This document shows positions 36,999-45,748 of a DNA stretch of 64,000 nt, piece by piece. The stretch comes from Mycoplana rhizolycopersici (GTDB lineage: Bacteria > Pseudomonadota > Alphaproteobacteria > Rhizobiales > Rhizobiaceae): contig NZ_JABXYK010000006.1 in the NCBI RefSeq assembly GCF_013378445.1, forward strand, positions 248,001 to 312,000. Direction: 5' to 3'. The first letter of the stretch is position 1. Every line of letters starts with the position of its first letter. The translations under genes and the position numbers were made by a program. Under the pieces are notes generated by a model. The model ran no database searches and was not told the origin of the DNA. It was given only the letters and a program-made list of their open reading frames with translations.

Positions 36999-39900
36999 AT
37001 GAATGCACGTATACTGTCGACGATGTCCAGCGGTCAGACATTCATGCTGCTGCTATCGTTAATGTGCGTTGCCGCATTTTCTCTAATTATGCTGCTCTTC
37101 CGTGATTGGTACGTTCAGGTTATTAGTTCTTCACTGCTCCTGCTGATATTAATTCTCGGATCTAGGATAGCGCTTCCACCTGAGGCGCATCGGATGAAGT
37201 CAGTCCGATACGCTATCTGGATGTTCGGTGGAGTTCTCCTTCTTGTTGCTGGGCTGAGAACGCATCTGGACGCTCTGGCAATTGTCGTTGTTGCCAATTT
37301 CTCACCGGAATTTGCGTCTGTGGTGGAGAGGAACCCGATAATCGCGCCAACCAGTACTGTGGTGGCGGCCGCTGTAGTCATGCTCGTTGCCGTGCTGTGG
37401 TTTTTTCGAGATCAGGCCCCTCTTGGCGTGATTGCCCCTGACAAAATGATTCGTCAGGCAAGCTATCTCGAGCGCAGATCAGCCTTCGTAGCGGTTTTGA
37501 AGTCCCGCTTGGAGCAACTGGATGATGAACTTCGTTGGCATCACAACTATTTTGTTGCGTTGCGCGCTGAAGTTGATGTGCGTAACGCGAAACTGAACCG
37601 CCGACGCGTCGGTGATTTAGTGGAAGCTATTAAAATTAATCAGGACGCAGACGTATTTGTTGTTGTCGGCGTGCCTGGGGCCGGGAAAAGTGTAGCTTTA
37701 CGCAAATGCTGCATGGACTTGCTCACCACTCAGCGACCGAATGAGCGGATTCCGATATATGTGAACCTTAAGGAATGGAGCTCAATACGACGTTGGTCAG
37801 CGGATGAACCTCCGACCGATGACGAGTTTTCCCATTTTGTTCGGTCCAATATCCGGGATCGTTTGCCAGATATCACTCGCGCGTTTTTCGATGAGCATTT
37901 TGAGCGCATGGTTGATGCGGGTGAGCTGTTTTTTATGTTCGACAGCTTCGACGAAATACCTGGGGTGCTGGACGCGGATGAGACTTCTCGTTTGTTGGAT
38001 TCTGTTTCGGCGGTGATTGTTCGTTATCTGCGTGGACAGGCGGGGAGCCGAGGTGTAATTGCGTCGCGTTACTATCGTCGTCCCCGTCTCGGTCAATTGC
38101 GACACGTTCAGCTTGATGTTCGGCCGTTTAGTGAGCAGCAAATATCGCAAGCTGTTGCCAAAGGTGCGAGTAGGCCACAAGAGCTGAGGCAGATTTTATT
38201 TGTCGACCGCCCGGATCTTGGAGCTCTTGCCAGAAATCCATTTTCATTTAGTTTAATTTTGTTGTACTGGGAAAGTAGACTTGAGGCCCCGCCCAATCAA
38301 TCGGCGGTTTATTCTGCCTATATCGAGGAAAGCCTGAAGAACGCTCAGGAGAGCTTGGATGCAGCTGGCCTCAACGCTGACGCCCTACGCTTGGCGATGG
38401 CCGCCATCGCGTGGGCAATGTTTGAAAGCGACCGACGCGGTTTGGAGATGACGGTTGCAGAGCTGCGGGCCGCTTTGGTGCGCGACGACGTCGATGTCAT
38501 CGTTGATACACTTGTATCGGCAAAGCTCGCACGCAAAGCTCCCCGGACACAGGCCGTCAGTTTTGTTCATCGGCGCTTCAACGAATATTTCCTGGTGGCC
38601 CGCTGGCTATCCGGAGAGCGGGAGCCTCCGTTCGAGGCGATTCCTACCGACAGTCGCTACAGAGATGCCCTCGTCCTATATGCAGAAGTCGCTGACGAGG
38701 TTGAGGCGAAACGCTTAGCCGCATTTTGTTGGCAGCAAATTGCTTCCGCGCCAAGGAATCCAATTGAAAATGCGAGCAGTGCGATGCGGGCGATATACGC
38801 ACTGCGCTTTCTAAGTGAAGCATTTCGTGCACTTCCCGGCCCAATTGAGCCTTTTCGTGGGGAACTAGGTCACCACGTGCTCGCTGTAGTCCGTAGCAGT
38901 GATGACATCCTCACCAGAAAGATCGCTGTGGAGGCTGTGGGATTACTTGATCCGGTTGATGCAGAGGCTGTCCTTCTTTTTGCTTTGTCACGCGACAACC
39001 GATGGATTACGGATACCGCTTTGTTCGCTTGTCGTTATTTGCCTGCTCTTTCTCCGTTAGTTGTAAATGCCTTGGTTGTTGATTTGGCTTCGCGAGCACA
39101 AAATTGGATTCTTGTGCCTGATCGTGAGTTTAAGTTTGCATTGGGAGTAGCTGATGCGTTTGGCGAACTGCGGTGTCGGTTTCGCCGCCTCCGGGTTGAA
39201 ATGTGGCTTGGCGTCATATTGGGTGCCTTTTGTCTCGGGTTTCTGGAGTACCGAATGTGGGGGTTGGGTTGGTCAGTTTTGATTGCGATGGTTTGTATTG
39301 CGACAGTGATGAACTTATTCGTTGCGGCAGGGGCAAACGCAGCAGACAGCGGTAGAAATAGCTTAGGCACAGCACGACGTAGCGCACAGTTTATTGGAGG
39401 ACGGCGTTCATTCGTAAATGGAATGGCCCGTACAATTATTACGAAAATTGCTTTGAGAGACTTAAAGCGCCAAAAACTGACTAATATTCATAGTACATTA
39501 AATAAAACGTTGACCATTGCTCGTACTGAGCCAGCAATGAGAATGCTTAACATTATAACAAAGGGAGCTATTGATGGAATAATTGGCATAGTCCGCACAC
39601 TTCCATTATTCTCGGCGATGATTATGTTTGTTGTTTTGGCATCCATTCAACGTAAATCAATAGATCCCGATTCACCATTAAATGCACTTAAAGAAAATTA
39701 TAATGATAGGTTGGTATTTTCTGCATTTGTATTTTTATATTTTATGTTGTCAGTTTTTAGGTATTATTCAATTTTTGGTGCAATAGATTATAATATACGT
39801 CGAGTATGCAAGATTATTTTTATTTCATCGTTGTATATAGCTGGATTGGCAGCGGTGACGATGTTTGTATTATGGATTGCAATGTTGTTTACATATTTTA

Positions 39901-40265
39901 GATATGTATTATCCGGGGTTGTCTTCCTTTCCTGCGCAGCCATTTCTTTGGACTTTGCTGGCGCATTCCTCGACTATTTTAAAGGATGGCATAGTGATCG
40001 ACGCAGGTTTGCAGAGGCGACAGGTCGCTTTAATCCTAGTCGCGAAGTTATCGCCGCTTCATTTGAGTCCTTCGCAACCTCGGCTGCAAGGTTGCGCTAC
40101 GTGGAATGGGTGGAGCAAGAATCTGCCGCCACGCGGAATCAGCTTGTATTGGCGAATATCGCCGGCAATCCTTGGCCTGAAGATCGCCGTCCAAACTTTG
40201 GAGATGATGAAGGAAGTATATTGCTGGCGCGTCTTGATGCTCGTTGGGTGGGTCTTGAGGCGTAA
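36999..40265 (+). CDS. Membrane-anchored NACHT-type STAND NTPase
   Basis: This is a 1088-residue protein. ATG 36999 (AGGG upstream) gives an N-terminus with three or four membrane helices (residues about 10-135). A soluble NACHT-like NTPase follows: Walker A VVGVPGAGKSVALRKC near residue 223, Walker B LFFMFDSFDEIPG near 309, and ASRYYRRPR sensor region near 355. Residues about 450-720 are helical, possibly HEAT-like repeats (RKIAVEAVGLLDPVDAEAVL). At least four further hydrophobic segments lie at about 735-995, and the tail is soluble. Bacterial NACHT proteins include anti-phage NLR-like sensors, but membrane segments at both ends are unusual. Codon use is AT-rich, especially 39.5-39.95 kb, indicating foreign origin. 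Confidence 0.82.
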   Translation: MNARILSTMSSGQTFMLLLSLMCVAAFSLIMLLFRDWYVQVISSSLLLLILILGSRIALPPEAHRMKSVRYAIWMFGGVLLLVAGLRTHLDALAIVVVANFSPEFASVVERNPIIAPTSTVVAAAVVMLVAVLWFFRDQAPLGVIAPDKMIRQASYLERRSAFVAVLKSRLEQLDDELRWHHNYFVALRAEVDVRNAKLNRRRVGDLVEAIKINQDADVFVVVGVPGAGKSVALRKCCMDLLTTQRPNERIPIYVNLKEWSSIRRWSADEPPTDDEFSHFVRSNIRDRLPDITRAFFDEHFERMVDAGELFFMFDSFDEIPGVLDADETSRLLDSVSAVIVRYLRGQAGSRGVIASRYYRRPRLGQLRHVQLDVRPFSEQQISQAVAKGASRPQELRQILFVDRPDLGALARNPFSFSLILLYWESRLEAPPNQSAVYSAYIEESLKNAQESLDAAGLNADALRLAMAAIAWAMFESDRRGLEMTVAELRAALVRDDVDVIVDTLVSAKLARKAPRTQAVSFVHRRFNEYFLVARWLSGEREPPFEAIPTDSRYRDALVLYAEVADEVEAKRLAAFCWQQIASAPRNPIENASSAMRAIYALRFLSEAFRALPGPIEPFRGELGHHVLAVVRSSDDILTRKIAVEAVGLLDPVDAEAVLLFALSRDNRWITDTALFACRYLPALSPLVVNALVVDLASRAQNWILVPDREFKFALGVADAFGELRCRFRRLRVEMWLGVILGAFCLGFLEYRMWGLGWSVLIAMVCIATVMNLFVAAGANAADSGRNSLGTARRSAQFIGGRRSFVNGMARTIITKIALRDLKRQKLTNIHSTLNKTLTIARTEPAMRMLNIITKGAIDGIIGIVRTLPLFSAMIMFVVLASIQRKSIDPDSPLNALKENYNDRLVFSAFVFLYFMLSVFRYYSIFGAIDYNIRRVCKIIFISSLYIAGLAAVTMFVLWIAMLFTYFRYVLSGVVFLSCAAISLDFAGAFLDYFKGWHSDRRRFAEATGRFNPSREVIAASFESFATSAARLRYVEWVEQESAATRNQLVLANIAGNPWPEDRRPNFGDDEGSILLARLDARWVGLEA

Positions 40266-40463
40266 GAAGATATGTCGTCAATAGAGATATATCACCAATG
40301 AAGCTGCCTAAGCTCCTTCAGTGCAGGCAATATCACGCCCAATGAATTCGTAGTGGAAATCGCTCTGGAAAAACAGGTCGCATAAGGCGAGAGTAAAAAT
40401 CTAAGGCTCTCCCGAGTACTGGAGGGAACCAGGAGCTTGGGTCAGAGTATATGGGGTGGTTGA

Positions 40464-40907
40464 TTGCGAAGCGTAAAATTGATAGCGGAACGCGTAGAGG
40501 GCGTTGCTAAGGCGATAGGTGCGGTCTTGGCTATCTTGGCAATGTTGGCATTTATTTTTCCTCCATTGGAGACTTCCTTGAAGATCGTAACCGCATGGCG
40601 CTTCGGTGCAAGTGGCTATGTTTATTATGAAATTGGCAAAGACCTGATGCCTACAGGGGATAGTGATCTTTTCCTTCTTGAACCCGGAAAAGGAACATAC
40701 GAGGAGCTATCTATAGGCGATAAGCTGCAAGCAGGATCATGGGTTCATTTTAGGGAGAGCCCCACTACAGCATCACGGGCTCGATTTGTTCTCCAAAGAG
40801 GTGATTGTGTGGTCGTTTTGAAAGCAGATAAACCGTTTGCTGTGACTGACGCCCTGTCCGGTGGTTGGGTCTATGTTGCGACCACAGCATGCGGACTGTT
40901 CCAATGA
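40464..40907 (+). CDS. Small membrane-anchored protein of unknown function
   Basis: This is a 147-residue protein starting at TTG 40464, behind GGGGTGG. One membrane helix (about residues 15-35, AIGAVLAILAMLAFIFPPL) is followed by a beta-rich domain of about 100 residues (YVYYEIGKDLMPTGDSDLFL, GDKLQAGSWVHFRESPTTAS, GDCVVVLKADKPF) that may be SH3-like. It lies 200 bp after the NACHT gene on the same strand and could be its partner. No family recognised; the start is uncertain. Confidence 0.6.
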   Translation: MRSVKLIAERVEGVAKAIGAVLAILAMLAFIFPPLETSLKIVTAWRFGASGYVYYEIGKDLMPTGDSDLFLLEPGKGTYEELSIGDKLQAGSWVHFRESPTTASRARFVLQRGDCVVVLKADKPFAVTDALSGGWVYVATTACGLFQ

Positions 40908-41004
40908 TTGCAGTCGCTTGAGGGATAAAGGCATAAGAGGCGCAAAGGCATAGAAAGAAGCCTTATGTCGCCGGTATGTCACCAACATATTGGTACGCCA
41001 AAGA

Positions 41005-42336
41005 CTACTTTGGCCGCTCGTTCTGGAGAGGGAGATCCGCTTGACTCCGTCCATCGAGCCATACCTGATCAAATGAGGCGAGCAGGCTTTTGACCACAAC
41101 GGGGTTCTCGACGAGATATACATTCTCGACGTTATGCCCGAATGCGGCATCCGTTAAATTTGCAGAGCCAACGAGGATGGTCGGCGATCGGCCTTCCGCT
41201 TCAAATACGATGATTTTGAGGTGTAAGAAGTTTCCGAGCAATTTCGCGTTTGGATTTGAGTTATCCAAATTGTTGGTCGCAAGGTATCGAACTTCGGCGC
41301 CTGCATCGATGAGCGGTCTAAGCCAAACATCTCGCTCGTACTGCCTGTTCATAAATTCCCCGTCACCGCTCCGAGCACCAGACGTGGAGGCCCCGACATA
41401 GAGCAGATCGTCGTCTCTCAATACACGAAATGCTGTCCCTCGCTTAGTCGCCTGGAGAAACATGTCGCGCAGTAGCAATGAATCTGCCGATTGAACGGCG
41501 ACCGATACGCGGGAACTTCCACCGAGCAGGAACGAAATTCTATTCGTAAGCTTTGAACGATCGAAGGGAAGTAAAAACTGCGTGACTCCGATGGATGTCC
41601 CCGCATCCAGAGATGCAGCACACTTGTAGTATCTACGAGCGGCATCAGTATACGAGGTGATGGGCTTCCCATCCTCGTCCGTGAATGCTCCAAATGCACA
41701 CTGGTGCCAGTCGTGGATCGGGGTGCTTCCCGGGGTCGTCTCCTTGAATAGAATGCTAACGTCGAAGTTGTATTCGCTGTTGCGCGTGGGATTTCCCGAT
41801 GAAACCAACGTAACTGCCGTACCGTCTTCAAAGCGAGCTGTGACGAATTTCGGATGAAATTCAAGAAAATCGCCCTCTTGGCCCAAAAGAGAAAGCTCAA
41901 TTTTGCGTACGCCGTTCTGATACGCGCAACCCACGACATCGTTTGGAACACGTTGATCTCTGGGTCTTTCCCGGCCTCGATCTATTGCACCTCGAACGCT
42001 GAGCGTTCTTTGGGTCATCATCTTGCAGAGTTGTTCGCCCCAGCCCTGGTGGGAAAATGCCCAAAAAGCGTATGTAATTTCCGTTGCAGTTTTATGTTTT
42101 ACTGTGGCTTCAAATAATTGAAGCGCGTTTTGCCGGAGATTTTTGCTAAGGTCGGCATCCGAGCAAAAGCTTGTTATGTTGGGTAAGCCATTGCCATAGC
42201 TATACGGACCACAAAGAGGGCGGTTCATCCCAACTGCGATTGTGGTTTCTACTTCATTCTGCATATTATCCGCTGAAGCTTCACGGGGAGAGAGCGTACA
42301 ATGCAGCGCAGCCAGCCAAAGAAAAAAGAACCGCAT
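41005..42336 (-). CDS. Secreted phospholipase D-fold protein (putative nuclease or lipase)
   Basis: This 443-residue protein has a signal peptide (FFFLWLAALHCTLSPREASA, cleaved near residue 22). Two PLD half-sites are visible. The first is HPKFVTARFEDGT with SSGNPTRNSEYNFD (H161, K163, N192 region). The second is HLKIIVFEAEG with LVGSANLTDAAFGHNVE (H372, K374). Each keeps the H-x-K and the G/S-x-N element; the usual HKD aspartate is replaced by R in the first and E in the second. This pattern fits the PLD-like nuclease branch. Several cysteines suit a periplasmic location. Its 5' end overlaps the divergent EEP gene by 36 bp. Confidence 0.8.
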   Translation of the reverse strand: MRFFFLWLAALHCTLSPREASADNMQNEVETTIAVGMNRPLCGPYSYGNGLPNITSFCSDADLSKNLRQNALQLFEATVKHKTATEITYAFWAFSHQGWGEQLCKMMTQRTLSVRGAIDRGRERPRDQRVPNDVVGCAYQNGVRKIELSLLGQEGDFLEFHPKFVTARFEDGTAVTLVSSGNPTRNSEYNFDVSILFKETTPGSTPIHDWHQCAFGAFTDEDGKPITSYTDAARRYYKCAASLDAGTSIGVTQFLLPFDRSKLTNRISFLLGGSSRVSVAVQSADSLLLRDMFLQATKRGTAFRVLRDDDLLYVGASTSGARSGDGEFMNRQYERDVWLRPLIDAGAEVRYLATNNLDNSNPNAKLLGNFLHLKIIVFEAEGRSPTILVGSANLTDAAFGHNVENVYLVENPVVVKSLLASFDQVWLDGRSQADLPLQNERPK

Positions 42337-43287
42337 CCTTCGCGTCTCCTGATTAACACGAAACTCAATAAAATTGGGTTTGTCTCCATCCTCTTATGCC
42401 TATTATCACACATTGCCTATGCAGACGATAAGGTACGTATCCGATTAGCAACGTGGAATATCACGAACTTTACAATGGATGCCGGGAAAAGTTTATTTCC
42501 GGATCGCAGCTCGCCCCGCCTTCCTGTCGATTTAGAATTGATGGAGAAGTATTTCTTGATCACTGACGGCGATGTCGTCGCTCTTCAAGAAGTGGATTCC
42601 GGTAGATCAGCCCGGCAGTTTGTTGGTAAGGACTATCACGTTTATTCGGAACAGCGCGAATTCGATCGATCCAGGCGAGGCTCGCCAGATCTTTTTACGG
42701 CGGTTGCGGTGCGCAATACCGAAAAATTCGCTGCGAGCGCAGTTGAGGAACTGCCTGGACTAAGCGTGCGAATTAGTGAGAATGGTCTTGATACGTTCAC
42801 CCGTGCAGGAATCGCGGTTACAATTTCTACGCAGCGGTCGAGCTTTATTTTTGTCTCTATCCATCTAAAAGCTGGATGCTATCTCAGTTCGGTATTTACA
42901 CGACCCGATTGCCTTGTCTTGAGGCAGCAGTTTGAGACGCTCAGAAGCTGGCTTTCTTCAAAAATTGAGGCGGGGTATCGCAATTTTGTTATTGCCGGCG
43001 ATTGGAATAGAAATTTTGTAAAGCTGGAGAAAAAAGACCTATTGCTTGACATTGTATACGAGCCGGCCTTGCAAGAAAATATTCCCGTATCACTACTGCA
43101 TGGTGAAGCAGGGGCATGTTCTGTTCGAAAAAATATCTACGACTATATACTCGTTATAGGCGACATCGCAAAGGACGTTGCAAAGGTTCCGGTGACAACT
43201 GTCTCGCCGTCAGCGTACGAGCTTGCCACAGGAGCAGTATTGGGGGACCACTGTTCCATCGCTCTGGACCTTATTCTACCGAAATAG
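42301..43287 (+). CDS. Secreted endonuclease/exonuclease/phosphatase (EEP) family protein
   Basis: This is a 328-residue protein. ATG 42301 follows GGGGAGAG. A basic N-terminus leads to a hydrophobic export segment (about residues 26-41, GFVSILLCLLSHIAYA, before DDK). The full EEP (DNase I-like) catalytic set is visible: WN at 52-53, LQE with E97, IHLKAGC with the catalytic-type His near 183, GDWN with D234 and N236, DYIL near 280, and GDH with D316-H317. It is therefore likely an active, metal-dependent periplasmic nuclease or phosphodiesterase. It is divergent from, and overlaps, the PLD-fold gene. Confidence 0.85.
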   Translation: MQRSQPKKKEPHPSRLLINTKLNKIGFVSILLCLLSHIAYADDKVRIRLATWNITNFTMDAGKSLFPDRSSPRLPVDLELMEKYFLITDGDVVALQEVDSGRSARQFVGKDYHVYSEQREFDRSRRGSPDLFTAVAVRNTEKFAASAVEELPGLSVRISENGLDTFTRAGIAVTISTQRSSFIFVSIHLKAGCYLSSVFTRPDCLVLRQQFETLRSWLSSKIEAGYRNFVIAGDWNRNFVKLEKKDLLLDIVYEPALQENIPVSLLHGEAGACSVRKNIYDYILVIGDIAKDVAKVPVTTVSPSAYELATGAVLGDHCSIALDLILPK

Positions 43288-43317
43288 ACAGTTTTCAAAT
43301 CTCCCAGTAATCCACGA

Positions 43318-44262
43318 TCAGATGCGATGGTCTTTCCGGGGCAATGGTTCGAAATCTTCATCCGGATCGGGATAGTCACGTGGATCACCGAAGGGCTTTT
43401 CAGGGTCATAATCTTGATCGGGGATCTCGCCGGGTTCTATCGGCGTGTCCCAGCTGTCGTCCCAGGGTATTAACCCCTCGCTCCGATCAAGATCAGGCAT
43501 CTCGGGATCCCCTAGTTCTCCTTTTTCAACCAATGCGTCGTATGCTGCGGATACTGCTTCAAATATGTCTGTTTCGGGTTTATGTATTTCGTCGATATCA
43601 CTCATGGGCACGTATATAGCTAATCGCCTCTGGCGATTGTCGCCCTGCAAGACGCCATTAGCAGTTAACGATTTTCGGAGACCTTCGGCGAGAGCGCTGC
43701 GACGGGATAATTGTTCGAATGCAAGTTTTATGAACTTCCGAGCTTCTTCCTCCGACGCTTTGTTTTGCCATGGGGTTTGAAGTGCGCGTCTAGCCAAGAC
43801 ATATTGTCTTGCTGTTACATGCATCGTTGCAGCAAGCACGAGCATGGCGTCTGACATATCCTCGCAATATTTCTCCACAAGTGCCGACTGTGCGGCGAAC
43901 GCGCCGACAAGATCGATGATGCGAGCATCCAATCCATTGGTCTCGGCTACGGCTGGCACAGAGAATACCGCGGCTTCGGTTATGTCGGACTTCGTCAAGA
44001 GACAAAGTGCATCTACGTGTGCAGCGATTCCATTGGCGAGAACATCTTGCACTGATTCCATTCGTTTCTGCATACGTGAAAAAGCGTCTGAGTCCTCCCA
44101 CTTGGTCTGACTGCATCGCACAAGCCAGCGATCCAGCAAAACCCAAGCGAAGACATCACGGGAGAGGAAAATCCATGGCTGTCTGGATTTTCCATCGTCA
44201 ACTACCCGAAGTGCGCGGATGTCATCCTGTTTTGAACAAGCTTTACCTTCGAGCGGACTCAT
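43318..44262 (-). CDS. Unrecognised protein with acidic proline-rich tail
   Basis: This is a 314-residue soluble protein. The N-terminal half is mixed (DDGKSRQPWIFLSRDVFAWV), and the middle is strongly helical (SALVEKYCEDMSDAMLVLAA, EEEARKFIKLAFEQLSRRSA). The last 75 residues are a disordered, acidic and proline-rich tail (IEPGEIPDQDYDPEKPFGDP, DPDEDFEPLPRKD). No signal peptide and no known motif were seen. It ends 30 bp from the convergent EEP gene. It may belong to the same cargo module, for example as a cytoplasmic partner or regulator; that is speculation. Confidence 0.7.
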   Translation of the reverse strand: MSPLEGKACSKQDDIRALRVVDDGKSRQPWIFLSRDVFAWVLLDRWLVRCSQTKWEDSDAFSRMQKRMESVQDVLANGIAAHVDALCLLTKSDITEAAVFSVPAVAETNGLDARIIDLVGAFAAQSALVEKYCEDMSDAMLVLAATMHVTARQYVLARRALQTPWQNKASEEEARKFIKLAFEQLSRRSALAEGLRKSLTANGVLQGDNRQRRLAIYVPMSDIDEIHKPETDIFEAVSAAYDALVEKGELGDPEMPDLDRSEGLIPWDDSWDTPIEPGEIPDQDYDPEKPFGDPRDYPDPDEDFEPLPRKDHRI

Positions 44263-44493
44263 ATTCGCCTCCTAACCCCGACAACGCCAGACGAAATAAT
44301 CTATATCTCGATTGATACTATCTTCACTTTAGTGCCGTGCAAGTGAAAGTTGTTGTTTCTCGCGGGATAGGATTCGAGCGAATATGTTGAGGCGCACCTG
44401 AGCTTTGAAAGTGAGGGAATGTTGCGGCTTGCGGTAAATGAGGGCGTTGTTGGGTTTTGCCCGGTTACCGTCATGGAGATCAGGCAAGCGTTT

Positions 44494-44784
44494 CTATCGA
44501 TGCAATTGCCTAAATTCCTTCAACGCTGCCTCGCGCCTCTTGTCGAGATATGTTGCGAGGTCATGTAGGTGGACGCCCTTCTGGCACTTCTGTGACGTCT
44601 CTGCCCGCACCACGGGAATTGCGATGTCGCCGGAGCCGACCTTGCGAAGGAACTTGTCTGGCGTCAGGTGACTGAAATAGTCGCGGCAGACCTCCTCGAC
44701 TGGGATGATCGCCCGCCCACCATATTGCGCGAAAAGCAGGAACGAGGTGGAGAACCCTTCGGCGCCGAGTTGTGTCGCGGTCAT
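44494..44784 (-). CDS. Pyocin activator PrtN-family protein
   Basis: This is a 96-residue protein starting at MTATQLGAEG. It matches PrtN-like regulators: FLLFAQYGGRAIIPVEEVCR, DYFSHLTPDKFLRKVGSGDI, then PVVRAETSQKCQKGVHLHDL and AAYLDKRREAA-type ending (ATYLDKRREAALKEFRQL). In Pseudomonas, PrtN activates pyocin genes after DNA damage; in alphaproteobacterial prophages, PrtN-like genes sit near the int/early region. The frame extends upstream over another gene, but this start gives the exact family length. It is the first typical phage gene in the element. Confidence 0.88.
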   Translation of the reverse strand: MTATQLGAEGFSTSFLLFAQYGGRAIIPVEEVCRDYFSHLTPDKFLRKVGSGDIAIPVVRAETSQKCQKGVHLHDLATYLDKRREAALKEFRQLHR

Positions 44785-44930
44785 GATTTTGCTGCTCCAC
44801 TTTCGGCGACCACATAGCGTGCGGCAACGCATGAGAACGAGGGGTGGGGGAGGTGGCGGCGACGCTTGACAGGCGTAGCGGGCTCGGTTGATCTTGTCGC
44901 CAGGGGCAACTTTAGATTTCGGAGGGGGGC

Positions 44931-45626
44931 ATGCGGGGACGCTTCTTGTGCGGCGCGGGGAGAGTGGCGATTGCAAGTGTGTTTTGCGGAGTTCTGTCGG
45001 CGTGTACCGCGCTTTACGACGCTCCCGATCCACGGGAGGAGGTCGAGGTCGACGTCGTTATCGCTCAACTGAAATGCGAGCTCGCACGTTATCTGACCAA
45101 TTCCGACATCACAACCGGCGACAAACTTGGCGTGAAAGGCGGAAAGGCCGAAATCACACTTGGGCTCAACGTGGTGGTTACGGATACCGTTGACGCCTCG
45201 TTGAAGGCGCCCAAGCTCTTCGTCTTCCATACCGGCACTGCCGGACCGTCTGTGTCCGGTAGCCTGGCGGTCAAGCGTACCGTCAACACGAGCATGAAAT
45301 TCACCGTCGAAGGCGGCGCCACGAACACCAAGGCTTGCGAGTACGTCAAGAACGTCAAGGGAGAGATCGGCCTCTACACGTTCCTTTCGACCCGCAGCAA
45401 TCAGTTGCGGCAGATGCCCGTATACGAGCCGAAGGCGCGCATGAACGAGCTGAAATATGAATCGCTCTTCGCTGTCACCAAGAACGTCAAGGCCGGCGGC
45501 GGGACTGAACTCGTGTTCGTGCGGCTTGGCGCAGAGGCCAATTACACAAACGTCAGAGACGACGTGCAGAGCATCTCGGTCGTGATCAAATCCACCGGCG
45601 ACATCGAATGGATGCTCCCGGGCTAG
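44931..45626 (+). CDS. Putative lipoprotein
   Basis: This is a 231-residue protein. GGAGGGGGG lies directly before ATG 44931. The signal peptide (RVAIASVFCGVLSACTAL) ends in a lipobox LSAC at about residues 22-25, so it should be lipid-anchored. The mature part is beta-rich (VVIAQLKCELARYLTNSDI, KAEITLGLNVVVTDTVDASL, FVFHTGTAGPSVSGSLAVKR). It is unrecognised but resembles chromosomal lipoproteins of Rhizobiales. In a prophage it would be a lysogenic-conversion gene. It is divergent from the PrtN-like gene. Confidence 0.75.
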   Translation: MRGRFLCGAGRVAIASVFCGVLSACTALYDAPDPREEVEVDVVIAQLKCELARYLTNSDITTGDKLGVKGGKAEITLGLNVVVTDTVDASLKAPKLFVFHTGTAGPSVSGSLAVKRTVNTSMKFTVEGGATNTKACEYVKNVKGEIGLYTFLSTRSNQLRQMPVYEPKARMNELKYESLFAVTKNVKAGGGTELVFVRLGAEANYTNVRDDVQSISVVIKSTGDIEWMLPG

Positions 45627-45748
45627 CAAGTTGGCTACTAATGGACTGCCGCCCTTTGCCGCACCGACCTGGGTGGAGCCGTCAGTGCTGGTCATTAGCT
45701 GCCGGCGGGCTACGTCGATGGCCGCAATCGGGGTGCAGGCGAGGGGCT

